Shown piece by piece: positions 1 to 12,500 of a stretch of 64,000 nt of DNA. The translations under genes were made by a program, and so were the position numbers. How positions within the stretch are numbered: the first letter of the stretch is position 1; the number at the start of each line of letters is the position of its first letter. This DNA comes from Diaporthe sp. PMI_573 (lineage: Eukaryota; Ascomycota; Sordariomycetes; Diaporthales; Diaporthaceae): NCBI GenBank assembly GCA_021399435.1, contig JAJTUP010000014.1, positions 868,001 to 932,000 on the forward strand, read 5' to 3'. Below the pieces are notes generated by a model. It saw only the letters and a program-made list of their open reading frames with translations. It was not told the origin of the DNA and did not search any database.

Positions 1-1
1 T

Positions 2-892
2 TATGCGGCAAAGGACACGCAGTACCTCTCCCAGCTGGAGCATACAGTCCAGGAACAATCCGGGCCCTTGCCCTGGTGGCCAGAGGGCGGCGGTCTTTTC
101 CGCGCAGACTCGACAGACGACACAGGGTGGTGGGCGCTGGCAATGGTACGGCTGTTCGACATCACCGGGAATAGCACGTACCTCGAACTTGCAGAGACCG
201 ACGAGGCGTACATCTACAGCTACTGGAACGCCAGCACCTGCGGGGGAGGAGTGATTTGGGATATCCCGGACCTGAGCTACAAGAACGCCATTAGCAACGA
301 GCTGTACATCAAGCTGGCCGCGTCCCTGCACAACCGCATCCCTGGGGACACGAAATATCTCAACAGAGCTGTGGAGGGCTGGGACTGGTTCAACCATTCG
401 GGGATGATCAGCTCGGCGCATCTCGTCAATGACGGCCTGGCACAAGAGTCCAACGGCACATGTGTCAACAACGGCGACACGACGTGGACTTACAACCAAG
501 GCGTGATACTCGGCGCCCTTTCTGAGCTGTACATTGCCACCGGCGAGGTTGGCTACCTGGACGCTGCGAGCAGCATCGCGGATGCGGCCATCTCCAGTCC
601 ACTCCTGTCCCCGGGCGGTATCCTGAAAGAGCCATGCGAGACCACGGGAGGCTGCGACAACAACCAGCAAGCGTTCAAGGGCATATTCACTCGCAATCTC
701 GCAGAGCTGAATGTGCAGGTACAAGGTCGGCCATATGAACAGTATCTTTCCAACAATGCCAAGTCTGCTTGGACTTCGGACCGCAACTCCCTGGATCTGT
801 TCGGGCTTTCGTGGGATGGGCCCTTCACACCCGCAAGCGTCGGCACGCAATCTTCGGTGACCAGCCTTTTTGTCGCCAATTTGTGGAAATAG
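2..892 (+). CDS. Glycoside hydrolase family 76 protein, 5' end outside the window
   Basis: The reading frame is open from the first bases and ends at TAG 890-892, giving 296 residues of a protein whose start lies upstream of the window. GH76 features seen: an Asp-Asp pair followed by TGWW (about residues 37-42), the expected place of the catalytic aspartates; a CGGGVIWDI segment; YKNAISN; a WDWF block; and TWTYNQGV. Family members are alpha-1,6-mannan hydrolases or transglycosylases, secreted or GPI-anchored, that cut fungal or yeast mannan or attach wall glycoproteins. No intron is visible in this part, and there is no GPI-type hydrophobic tail because the protein stops at NLWK. A secreted mannanase is therefore more likely than a Dfg5/Dcw1 wall protein, but the signal peptide is off-window. 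Family assignment is fairly sure; exact specificity is not. Confidence 0.82.
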   Translation, partial: YAAKDTQYLSQLEHTVQEQSGPLPWWPEGGGLFRADSTDDTGWWALAMVRLFDITGNSTYLELAETDEAYIYSYWNASTCGGGVIWDIPDLSYKNAISNELYIKLAASLHNRIPGDTKYLNRAVEGWDWFNHSGMISSAHLVNDGLAQESNGTCVNNGDTTWTYNQGVILGALSELYIATGEVGYLDAASSIADAAISSPLLSPGGILKEPCETTGGCDNNQQAFKGIFTRNLAELNVQVQGRPYEQYLSNNAKSAWTSDRNSLDLFGLSWDGPFTPASVGTQSSVTSLFVANLWK

Positions 893-1692
893 GTTGGGTA
901 CCAAGTAGCAGCTATAGTGACTGGAAGTCTCATGGGTTTTTTATGAACACTCAAAGTTGTCTCTTTGTACTCCAAAGGACGACGTACTTAGTCAATAACG
1001 AAACAGGAGCTTCCGTCAAATGTGGCGGGCACTTCCTTGTCTGCCTCAAGCTACGTCCAGTCAGTGTACGATACAGTAGAACTCATTGCTGGATACACTC
1101 TTGCACCCTATCAGTGTGCAGAACAGTGGAGCTATTTGTTGAACACACTATTATCCGAGCTCGTCGCTGTCAACAGTCGGCAGGCACATGTCCACAGTCG
1201 CATGTTACGCCTACAATGCAAACGTCCAGCACAGCATAATCCACCAGCAGTTTAAGCCCCCCAGTTCGGCCATCAGCCAGGCTTCGGCCACACCGACTGA
1301 CTAGCTTACTGTAACAGCACAGTCAAATACCAAGCACCTCGATGCAGATTACCTATCGTGTATGGTTGTGTCTTTTCTTTCCATACCCAGTTTTGAGGGG
1401 CCTAATTCGGGTTCTCAGTTATTGCAAGACTTTTGAATAATTATACTCTTCATCCCGACAGAATTGATTATAATACCGTCTGTCTTTGCGCTCTGTCGAT
1501 AGCTTGAGATCAAAATTCGTATCGTCTAGTGTTCCAATCTCGGCCTAAGAGCATTTAAGGATTGATATATCTCGATTGCATGAACTGATTAATGAGCGCA
1601 GCTATAACTGCCGCAACTACATCTCATACTGCGGTGTCACTGAGCCAACTCGATCTCCAACCATGCCTCTGATAGTGAGAATACACATGGTC
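893..1692. other. Intergenic, no gene seen
   Basis: About 800 bases between the GH76 gene and the VOC relic. Composition becomes AT-richer after 1380. The open frames here are short and have no family resemblance. Nothing else recognised. Confidence 0.5.
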
Positions 1693-2148
1693 TTAGCAGG
1701 CATACCGAGCCAAGTATTCAGTACCGGGACTGGGGTGCTGAAAGGCCTTATACGCAGACTCGATCGTAGGGCCCTCCAAGTCGAATACGATCGCAGCGTA
1801 ACAATCGGGACGGTAGAACTCCCTGACGCCGGCAGCACCACCGAAAAGTTCATTCGGTTTCGCGCCGGCTTCGATAGCAGCTTTCTAGCAGGCATCGACC
1901 TGCTCCTTGTCCTTCGCAGCAAAGCCGATGTCAACACCACGCGGGTCGACATCCCCCTCCGAGATCCAAAAGAAATGACGATTGTCCTTGTTGTATCCAT
2001 ACTCAACCAGATCGCCGGCCGGTCCATTCTTCGGCTCAAATTTGAGGGACCTCGTGATGCCCATTGGCGCGAGCACTTTGTCGTAGAAGGCCGATGCGCG
2101 CGGAAGATCCTTGACTCGGAGGAAGACATGGTCAATGAGAGATGCCAC
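1693..2148 (-). pseudogene. Glyoxalase/bleomycin-resistance (VOC) family gene, broken
   Basis: Read on the minus strand, 2148 to 1693 is a 151-codon VOC-family sequence: IDHVFLRVKDL at the N terminus (His metal ligand), FYDKVLAPMGI, EYGYN, FWISEGD, then AAIEAGAKPN, GVREFYRPD and FDLEGPTIES. It is interrupted in frame by TAG at 1885-1887, immediately before KAAIEAGAK. The first codon is GTG within CACCGTGGCA, exactly where CACCATGGCA would be expected, so the start codon also looks lost. After the TAG the frame stays open to TAA at 1693-1695, so the damage is recent or confined to these points. Intact relatives are cytosolic metal-dependent lyases or dioxygenases of unknown substrate. An unseen upstream first exon could rescue the start but not the stop. 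Confidence 0.72.
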
Positions 2149-4507
2149 GGTGAAGTAGATGCGAAGAGTTTATGAGTAGCTGTGGTGAACTAGTGTCATG
2201 GCGAAGTTATGCGCAGGAAGCCCCCGCACTTACTGCCACAACCTCGCGTGCTTCGACAGAGAAAGGCCAGCACCTCGGCAGTTCTGGCCCAGTCTTCCAC
2301 CGGAAGGCGGCGCATTTCTTCGTGCCCAGTGACATTGTTCAGTGCTCTCAATTGCCAGGAGCGAGCACACGAGCCAGACATTGAGCCAGGTTGTCTTGGG
2401 GACCGCCCGCCAGGCGCAATGAAGGCGTCCCGTAGCATATCAAGGCACACAGGACCGGAATGTCAACGTCTGATATTACGGTTGAATCAGAACACTGAGC
2501 TTCAACCTCACTTCTCCTGCCCCATGAGCCTGGTCGACGCGCAAGGCCGCAACCATGCTCGGCCTTCGGTGAGTATCTTATCCGAGGCGCGAGGCCTGGA
2601 GACACATCCATCTACTCGAGCGCCTGATCAACACCAAGCCATAGCCCACAGGCAAACGAGTGAGCTGGCGCCACGGCTCGCCCGGGAATACCTGCAGGGC
2701 ATGCATTCTCACCCGTAGCAGCAATACAACCACGGTCAGACCACCACTAGACCGCGACCCGCCCGCAGGTCATCTGCGGTCCCACGCTCGACAACCACCC
2801 CTGCCAGGCCGGCTGGCCGTCCGTCAACTGATAGTTGCAGCCCGCGCGGTTGCGTTACGGTGCAGTATGCCAGTGTGCAATGGCTGAGTGGGCTGGATTA
2901 CCCATCCGGCACCAGCCAGCCTGACGACGGCACCCGCCGAACGGACCCGGAACACACCCACCCACCGCCTTTTCCAACCTGGCCCCGAACCAAACACCGG
3001 GGGCATCGCCAGTTACCTGGCCCGGCCGGCGGCGAGTCGTGCGCCGACAGGCACAAGCATGCACGTCATTGCCAGACTAGGGCAGCAAATGACAAGAGAG
3101 GGGGAGTTCCGTCCTGTCAGCCTGTGTGGTCTGTCATTGGTGACCATGGCGCTCGCCGGTGGGAAATCACACCACACAGGCGTCCAAGCTATTGGCAAAC
3201 TCTGTCAGATCATTAGCGGGGGTTTCTTGGTCTGTCAGTGGCCTTAGGCGTGCAGGCAAGAGGCTCGGGGTGGTTGTCAGGATATGCCTGCGGCCCTGGG
3301 CACCTCCCATCCATGTCCCAACCCCCGCCCACCTGCTCGACGCCGCCGAGCAGACCGGTGTTAGTCTGCCATACAGACCACAGTCGGCACGAACCAGGCG
3401 GATTGGATGCATTGAAGTGGGTAAAATGCAAACAGTAAGTACATCGGACGAAATCTCCCGGATACCATTCACATTCAGTCCCCCCAAGGAATACCGTTCC
3501 GTCCTAGACCGCCTCCGTCCAAGCTATGGTTTCTTGGTCGTGACCTGGGAGATTATCGAACAGACGGTGAAGCAACGGTCAGCAATGCGGGAGCATGCTG
3601 AGTCGTGCCCATCAAGCCATGAAGCGACGCTGCTGGCTCAGGCATCAATACTACCTATCAGACTCCGTGTCAGGTAGATGAGGCAGACCAAGGGACTGGG
3701 GACCGCAGTGCATTGTGCCCAAGGATCAGGGTTCGAGGCCACTTCCCAGCTCCAACAGACCGGTGACGATCGACGCACGATCGATCGCCAACGCTCAACC
3801 GAGCCAAAGTGTGGCCGTGAGAACCACAACAGGCGAGCACACATCGTGGTCATGGCCATGATGGCTTCACGTCTGAGAGAGGAACAGTAGTCAAGGGAGA
3901 TATCGGTGACGAGGCTCAACACACGAGAGTTTATATTAGCTATTAGTTAAATGAATGCACCAGGCCACAGCGCATCAAGATCCTATGTGACCTCAACACA
4001 ACCGAGAGTCCAAAGAAGCATGCACCGTTTCCATCAATCAACACATCTCGAAACCAAACCTTTCCATCTTTTTGTTTTCCAGACATCACCTTTTTTTGCG
4101 GGTTTTGTGGTTTATATCCTCCTCCACCTTCCATCGTTTCATCGCCTCCATGGCTCCCCCACGCCCTTCCAAACGACTGTCTTTGGGTATACTTCGGGTA
4201 TCAAAAACAAAAGACATTGAGTTGCGAACGCGGGAACTCGATACTGCGGACGGAGTCAAAACAAGGAAAGTCGGCCTCCCCCCAGTCGATAAATTGCTCC
4301 GAGACAAATGGGAATTTCGTTTGGGTATCTCGAAATGCAAATCCGATCCCATACACCCAGGGAGTGGGTATCATAAGTGGTGTGATGCTCCCTTCATGCG
4401 ACGCCTTTCGTGTCATCGACCTCGCTCTATAGTGTTGTTTCGTCGATCCGCACAGGACAAGATGTCATGATTGCCCCATGCCGGCTGAGATGACTGTTCA
4501 GCTTTGT
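2149..4507. other. Intergenic, no gene seen
   Basis: About 2.3 kb, GC-rich in the first half and pyrimidine-rich around 4060-4180. Frames on both strands are short, overlap each other, and have the composition of chance ORFs. A GGTTCGA box near 3732 was examined for a tRNA and rejected. No repeat or gene recognised. Confidence 0.4.
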
Positions 4508-6538
4508 TTAGGCCGAAGCAGTGACCGCCGGGGTGCTGGCAACGGGAGCGTCCTTGGCAGGCTCGGCCTCCTCGGCGACGGTCTCAGGCTTGGTCTCCTC
4601 GGCAGCCTTGACCTCCTCGGAAGGCTTCGCAGCTTCCTCGGCGGCACCCTCAGCGGGCTTGTCCTCGGCCTTGTCGGCAGGCTTCTCAGCAGCCTTGCCC
4701 TTGTTCTATTTGTCGGGTCAGCAAGCATGTCTTTCGGAAGTAGGCGCATTAATTAATTATGTTCACTCACCTTGATGGTAGCACGGAACTTGGAGAAGGG
4801 GTTGGGGCTCTTGGCCTTCTCAGCGTCGGGGGAGGCGGCGCCCTCCTCAACAGCAGCAGGGCTGGTGGGGTTGGAGGCGTTCTTCTTGCCCAGGGCGAAG
4901 GGGAAAGACGACTTGCGCTTGTCGCTCTTGACCTCCTTCTTCTCACCGTTGACGGCGGGGGCGACCTCAGTGGTCTCCGTGGGCACGTTGGCGGGGCTGG
5001 AAACCTCGGTGCTCAGGGGCTCGACGGTGTCGGGCTTGGGGATGACAGGGGCGTCCTCAGAGACAGGAGGAGTGTCCTTAGCAGGGGTGGCAGGGGCGGC
5101 CTCCTCAGGCTTCTTCTTGCCGAACGACAGGCCACCGAAGAGGCTGTAGATATGTCAGTAATGCAACCCTTGCATTTATCCACACGTTTCGATTCATCAC
5201 ATACCTGGTGCGCTTGGTAGGCGTAGGCTTCTCGGCGACCTTGGGCTTGGACTCCTCAGTGGCGGCAGGAGTCTCGGTGGCGGCCTCAGGGTCCTTGGCA
5301 GCCTCGGTTGCGGGCTCCGCAGTCTCGGTGGCGGCAACAGCGGGAGTCTCGGTGGTGGCGGCGGCGTCAGCGGGGGCCTCAGCGACGGCCTCCTCCTTCT
5401 TGTCCTCAGCCTTCACATCCTTAGCAGCAGAAGACTCCTTCTTGTTACCGCCGAGGAGAGCGCCGAAGATAGAGGCACGCTTCCTGCTGGCGGAGCGCTT
5501 GCGCTCGTCCTTCTTGGTGTCAGCGGCCTCCTCTTTGGCCTCCTCCTTGGCCTCACCCTCGGCGGGGGTCTCGGTGGCAGCGACAGCCTCAGTGGTGGCG
5601 GGGGCGGCGGCGCCCTCGGCAGCGGGGGTCTCCTCGGCAGCCTTGGGGGCCTCGGCCTCGGCCTTCTCCTCCTTCTTCTCTTCCTTCTTGACGGCGGGCG
5701 AGAAGGAGGCGAGGGTGGCCTTGTACTGCTCGGACTCAGTGACGGTGGTGGCAAGCTCCTTGGCCTCGGCGATCTTCAGCTTAATCTGGCTGACCCAGTT
5801 GTCACGGTCTGCGGCGTTGGCAGCCTTGAAGGTGTGCTTGTGGCCCTTGGAGGACAGGACAAACTTGTTGGGGCCCTCGGTGGTGGGCTCGGCAGCCTCG
5901 TGCTGGACGACAGGTCAGCAGGCTGGATGTGGGCATAAACCGGGATGATCAACTCACCAGAGCAATGGCGCTGGTGGGCGCGGCCTTGTCCTGGCCCTTC
6001 TCGCTGAAGAACAGCAGACCCTTGCCGGTCTCGCTGGCCCATGCGGCGACGTGGTGGTCCTTCAGCAGACCAGGGAACTTCTTGGGCTCGACGGCATCAG
6101 AGCCGAACCAGAAGAACTTCTTGGAGTAAATGAAGTTCCTGGCGCACGGTTAGCGACATTGTCCGAAGGGCTGTCCGTCTGTGGCTGAGGTCCTGCTACA
6201 TACTTGGGGAAGTTGCTGCCCTTGTGCTCGAGTTGGCCGTCCTCGACGGGCTCGACCTCCTTCTTCGCCTCCTCGGCAGCTGGTGCAGCCTCGCCCTCAA
6301 CAGCAGGGGTCTCAGTGGCTGGCTCCTTTGTCGCCTCGGTAGCTGCAAGCGCATGGTCAGCAAAGGGTATCGATGGTCACTGGCGTGACTGGGACAGTGA
6401 GTGGCATCGCATACCGGCAGGGGCAGTCTCCTCAAGTGGTGCGACGGCGTCGACAGCAGGGGCAGTGGTGGTCTCGGTGGTGGTGGTCGCAGCAGTCTCC
6501 TCGGCGGGGACCGCGACGGGCTTCTGTTCCTCGGCCAT
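4508..6538 (-). CDS. PH-domain, Ala/Glu/Pro-rich protein (Meu6-like), six exons
   Basis: Minus-strand exons 6538-6415, 6342-6204, 6138-5958, 5902-5205, 5143-4771 and 4705-4508 join in frame to 570 residues. Every junction has a GT donor and AG acceptor, and introns are 55 to 73 nt. The start MAEEQKPVAV is preceded by a pyrimidine-rich leader. After an acidic Thr/Ala-rich N terminus of about 85 residues comes a pleckstrin-homology fold (about 88-195): NFIYSKKFFWFGS, HHVAAW, GLLFFSEKG, then KFVLSSKGHKHTFKA and a final helix with DRDNWVSQI. The remaining 370 residues are Ala/Glu/Pro/Thr/Lys-rich and likely disordered, with short conserved patches: KRASIFGALLGG (about 290), RLFGGLSFGKKK-like, SSFPFALGKKN and PNPFSKFRATIK. 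This layout matches fungal proteins named after S. pombe meiotic-expression-upregulated protein 6, presumed lipid- or membrane-associated. Function is unknown; the exon map is strong. Large + strand frames over this gene are shadows of the biased codons. Confidence 0.85.
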
Positions 6539-9500
6539 TGTGATTGGGTTGGGGGAAGGAAACTGGGTATCTCTAAAAACCAAAAACTAGAAAAAAGACA
6601 AAAGAAGACGGAGAAGTGTGGGTGAAAGGCGAGACGGTAGACACAGGGAGTCCCTGACTGATATTGCCTTAAGCTTAAGGGTATTGATATTCCCTTTGTT
6701 GCTGATGGAGATTCCAAGACGGAGAGAGGCAGTGTTGACGGGACGACAACGGTAGAAGTTTGCGGAATCAGGAGAGCGAAGGATGGGAACTCGGGCTGGG
6801 TCGCACTTTATTTGATTTGGGAGGTCTGGGGAGGGAGGTTCAGGGAAAGGGTGACTGGGCTCTTTGTATGGGTCAGCCTGGGTCGACATGGGTCAACATG
6901 GGTCACCCAAAATCAGCGAATCTTTCTTCCCTGATGAGGGAGCATTGACCACAAGGCCACTTCCCTGCGCGCGACGCCTGGAAATCACAGGGGTCTCAGG
7001 GGGTGTGCGGCAGCAAAACGGTCGACGAAGGGCGCGGGCCACCGTTGCCGTGTGTGCGTGTGCGTTGGGGGGTGTTGGGGACAGACAGTACGTACCGACG
7101 TACTCCATGTAGTCTGTATGTACGGATACTGCACACACCCACACTCAATACACACTTTCCATGCAGTACCACGGGAACTGGATGTGTAATTTCTCCCGGC
7201 CACGTTAAATTGAACTCTCCCAACGCACAAGCTGTCCTCTGGCCCCCTCGGCCATCTAGATCCGGCACCACCCACACATTGTTTATAAACGGACCATTTC
7301 CGTCTGGCTGACCTACAGCAACAATCTCTCATCCCCGTGGTGGTAGTGGGGTCCACGGGAGTACCTAGTTCAGGAGGAGGAGGACAAGGGGGGGGGGCGA
7401 TACGGTGCGGTACGGCAAAGCATGTGCCTGTTCTGAAGTACCGGCCAGGGCAGGGATGGAAGATGCTTCGAGGTGCACCAGGCAGGGGTCCTCCCATACC
7501 TCATTTCAACTTTTCTGCAACAACGGTGCCGGTACCATCGCATACACATTCTGCCCTCGTTCGAGAATGTGTGTGCAGAGGAAAGGAATTCCTTGCACGC
7601 ATCGCACCGCTTTGCTTGCTATGATAGTGCATTCAGCGGTATTATTCCGTCAGTTCGGAAACGACGTCATCTAGCCGCTATTGATTCTGACACTTCGAAA
7701 TTTCTGACAAGATGAACTACAACATGCCTCCCAGGTCGAGGAGAAAAACAACACACACCCAAAGCGAGGATCGCGATATGAAATGGAGACGATACTGCAG
7801 AAAAAAAGATTGCCGGCACCAGACAAAAGCCACAAGGGTCTCCACTCTGGTACAGGGTTCCTCGCGGGACGCTGGCCAAAACGGACTCACCGTGCTGGCC
7901 TTTTGACACTGTGTCGGCCTCTGCCGGGCACCCAAAGTCCACCATCGAATTCCTCCTTCCAGCTGCCTCGACAATTTGTTGCCGCTGCCCAGCATGCACG
8001 CCTCACCGAAACCTCAAGCGCCCTCGTGTTGCCATTCCACTCTCCAGACCACCGCCACCCGCGCTGTGACGGCTCCCACACACGCAACAGTTGCTAGCTG
8101 CAGCACTCCCACAGGCGCCATACCCCTTCGAACTACGGGGCTCCAAGGCCTCGCCGAATGGGCATCTCGCCTGTCAGTGTCGATCTCGCCAACGGCTGAT
8201 CGCCTCATCAGACCCCACGTCCAACCAGAGCACCCTTTCGAATGGCCGGCTGTCCATCACGGGATGCGCTACTGTGTACGCACAAGACGATCCTACCACA
8301 CAACTCGACAGGAGCAGCACAGACATGGCAAGCAGGAACAGGCACCGCGGGGCCAGCATCTGTCCTTGCACTGAAATTACCACCCGGGGCCAGTGTATTG
8401 GCTATTGAATATCGTCGTATCTGTGCTGCCGACCACGGCCAGACTCCAGGCCACACACGGACGGGACAGACAGACAGATACGCACCTTAGATGCTACCCA
8501 GAGATGGCCCGCATCAGGAGAAATCCCGTACCGAAATCACTGAGTTACTCTCCTCCCCATCCTAATCTTGGCTTGAGGCCTGAAGCACCGGACGCCCGAG
8601 CCCATTCCATTTTCGCGACAGTACTTTGCGAAATCAGACAAAATTTGGGTTGGGCGCCTCGTCGTTGCAGAGCAATCAATTAGGACTCCACTAGACCTGC
8701 AAGAGGTTTGGCAGCGTGGCCCGGCACCCGCTCCACCGTGTTGCTCGAGCCAGCAGAGGGTCTCAAACGGAGACTTTCTCTTAGATTGCATTACGGACAC
8801 GGACACTACTGCTCCACTACAGATGGCATGTGCTTCTTGCATGTCTGTCCCGGCCGCGCCTGGCCCAGCGACAGGGTCCCCTGTCCATCAGATTGAGAGG
8901 GTGCCCCTGAACTCGGCGCAGGATCGCTGAACCATCGACCGCCGTCGAGGCGGCTTCATTTTATATTCATGCTGTCCCGCCCGACGTCCCTGTGCAATGC
9001 GGTGCGGATGACAAGCAGCTTCCTCTATATGTTGTGCAGTGGCAGTGTATGCAGAACATTGCTTGAAATATTGAGCGTGTTCGTCTGCTCTGGATTTGAG
9101 TCTGGTGGCAGGGCTCGAATCATTAACTTGACTGCCCACCCCTCCACCTCCCTCTATCGGACAAGGCCGCGCACCTCGACAGCCTGAGGGCCATCGTTTC
9201 CGCCCCCGGACCCATAGATCATCGACCAACGCCCGCGAAGAGGATACGATCAGCTTCTGGACCGAACATGCAACTCGAGATTCTTCAACTGAACCCCTCA
9301 CGGTTGCCCTCGATGGGCCACCCATCACACTGCCCGCTCATGACAACCTTCAGATGAGTGGCTGTGGTGGTACCTCGAGTAAGCCTCGCAACATCTATAA
9401 TTCTGAACGGGTCGGGCTCGGCACGACCTTACCTTCTGCGCCACAGCAGTAGCATCACACGCCGTACGAATGCATCTGCCATGCGATTGCCTGCAGCCCG

Positions 9501-12500
9501 GTGGCTCTTCGTGCGCCGAAAGCAATTCTACCTGCGTCTCAACCCCGAAGATGTAGCGACATCGCATCCAGCTGGCTATGGCGACTACGCGGCCACAGCC
9601 ATGCGGAGCTGCTTATCCTTCCCATTCAGTTCACGACGAAATCGACTGAGCCTATCCTAACGCAAACCACTCCCGGCGGTTGAGAGAAAACAATACAGAC
9701 GCGGCACGCATCCAGACTTGCGTTTCGAGCTAAGCGATTGGAAACCATGCAACTTGAGGGCGGACCGCCAGCAACTTAGCGACCTGTACGTCCTGGCCGC
9801 TCGGTCGCATGCTGGAGAACGGCGGCAGCATCCTGTCTCCAGCCATTTTCACAAGTTGAAGCCAACCCCGGACAGAGCCTGTGCTCTGCACGATGCGCTC
9901 CCAAAAATAGTAGCGGCATACCAACACAACGGACGATCCTTAGGACAAACTGTCAATGCCACCGCATTAACATCCTCCAGCTCTCCAACATATGTGCTGC
10001 ACACCGCTTTACATCAGATGACGGAACATCATCGATATAATCATGCGCTCTAATACTTTTGCCCTCGACTAGCCTCTGAGCCCTGCCGCATAATCGAGAA
10101 CAAAGTGCTTTGTTCGAGAAATTAACCCAGGTATACTCATCACATATTGGACAGGTCCTCAAGGCCTTCGCGGCTAGACTTGCCTCAGTGCCATTGTCAG
10201 TTGACAGCATTCTGAGACTGCCGCGCCTGTGGCCGCGAGTGTTCATTGGACAGAGGCAAGCAGCCGTGTCCTCCCGTTGTATTTTGTGCATCGTACTGCA
10301 GCCAACCTTCCCAAACATGGCTCAATTAGCGGTGGTTGCCGCTCCCATGGAGCCCAACCTCACATGAAGAGCGCCACCTACTACAGTAGACTACAACCAG
10401 AACGACTCGGTTCACACGCTGACCAACCTCTAAACACACCAACGCGCTGGATACGAGTGAGGGTTGTGCACCATAGTAGCACGCCATTTTGGTTTCATCC
10501 GTCACCTCGGACGGACAGACCTCTGGCCGCTTTTCTCGATGGAACTGATCTTCACACCCAATAAGTGATGCCATTGCGTTCAGTGCTATTCTGAGGCACA
10601 AGACCTACGATCTTGTTTCCACTTAAGCCACCGCCGAAACATGCATCCCCCATCTATATCACAGTCTGCTTATAGTTCATGGTGTTCAGAGGTCTGTCCC
10701 CAGCTTGAGGCCGACCGAGATCAGGCTTCGGATTATTAGATGCTGCAGCATTAAAGTGCCGTCTTGGCCCGAGAGCTGGCCTAGGTGCACGGCGTAGGGG
10801 CCCTCAACCTAGGTATCCCGGCTACGAGCTGAGCACACGTCACCGAGAAGCATGCCCTCCGCTTGCATTATAGCTAATCAATTATAGTGTTTCCCTTTCA
10901 GCTTACAAGTTTCACATCTCGCATGATCAAGTCTGCTTGGAGGTCCTCCGGAGTTGTCGCGTCAGCGCCTTCGATGTTCAATATGCTGATCAGGCCATCG
11001 CCTCCACTGCTCTCGTGGTCGTACGACCAAGGAAAACCAGGCGCTTGTTTGCTCCGTTTTTCTCGCTTCTAGTCTCCCGCAGCATGGCTGTTTCTGTACA
11101 GTGTAAACCTTTTCTGGGCCCCTGTCGTCGTTTGAGTTCGGTGGGGTCGCGGGCTACGGAAGACAATCCAGGGGGCTGCCCTTGTCCAACTGCGGCCGCC
11201 CAATGGCGGCTATCTTGGCCAAATGGGAGTCGCGAAGGGCGGATCGTGCTTATCTGCTTGCGGCTTCGCATCTGATGAAAATCGATGCAACGCGCTGCGG
11301 CCATGCAGGTATTGGCTGACAAGTGCCCACCGGTATTTGGCGAGACCCTCAACAGACCAGTTGGCTACATGCAGGCCGAGCCCAGAAACAGCCACGGCCC
11401 CATACCTCAGGGTCTGTGGAGTGAGCTAAAGACTACAGAAGCGCTGCCGATGTCAAGCATTATACTTCTGATACTCAGTACGGCGCACTCAGAGTCACAA
11501 TACGGTGGAGGACCTGCCACGCAGCACTGGGGCCACATCAGAACTGCACGATGACATTGCGACTCGAAGTTCCTCCAGATGCTACCACGTCAACCACCTG
11601 CTGTTAACGGGGCCACAAGCACACTTTCCATTGCTCCCGAGCGCCGCAGCCGTGTGTGTGTGTTTCTCGCCTCCCGGCCCAGCGTCTGTTCCTGCTTGGC
11701 CGTTTTGCCTGGAGAGCGATGGGACGGCACCTCGAAGCAGAACCTGGCTGTTGGTGTGCAAAAGTAACGTGAGCTGCAGGCCCTTGAAATTGCAGCCGCA
11801 GATCAACCAGATCTAGACTGGTCTTGGTCCGAAATATCTCCCGGGCACCAGAGGTTGGCTGCTGGTTAAATGAAAGGGAGAAAAAAGACTGCCGGCCTTG
11901 ACCGCTAATTTTTTTTATTCCCCCCCCCCTTCCTCGCTCCTTACAGATTCGGTGTGTGCAGTATCTGCGCCTATCTTGGAACGACATGTCTGCAGCCTAG
12001 GCCCTGGGCAACAGCAGCGGCGGCAAGTCATGGGAAGTGCCACGGGAAGGGGGCTTGGTTATGCTCCTTGATTTGACGGCGGGACAAGGTCACAAGTTGA
12101 GCCAGCTGACCCCCTCCACGTTCATGCATGCAGCTCTTTTCCCCACCATCCATCCCAATCATTGCTGGCCCTGCATGTCGAGGGGACTGATCGCCGCCAA
12201 CGACCGTTTTCTCCCGGAACGACGACCAAATTCCCAAGCTTGGGGTGCCGATGACCCGATGGCGCAAACGATGTAGATAAAACACTGGTTTTGCCTCCTT
12301 CTCGAAGAAGCCGTGCTTTCCGGCATACTGGCAAGTGACCGCTCAGCCTCGCTGACCAAAAAGTCAAGTTTTCGTTCGAGATTTGGTAAAAAAGGCGTGC
12401 GTGTCACAAGCCCCCATTCCAACTCTCGACGCTTCTAGGCTGGCTAACGTACACACAGTATAGAGCTTGCTCCCTACATCCCGAGCTAATAGACAGCAGC

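Noticed and set aside
3640..3760. GGTTCGA box resembling a tRNA T-loop
   Set aside because: No acceptor or anticodon stem can be formed around it on either strand.
5208..5948. Long + strand Ala/Ser/Val-rich frame
   Set aside because: It is the antisense shadow of the codon-biased Ala/Glu/Pro-rich tail of the PH-domain gene.
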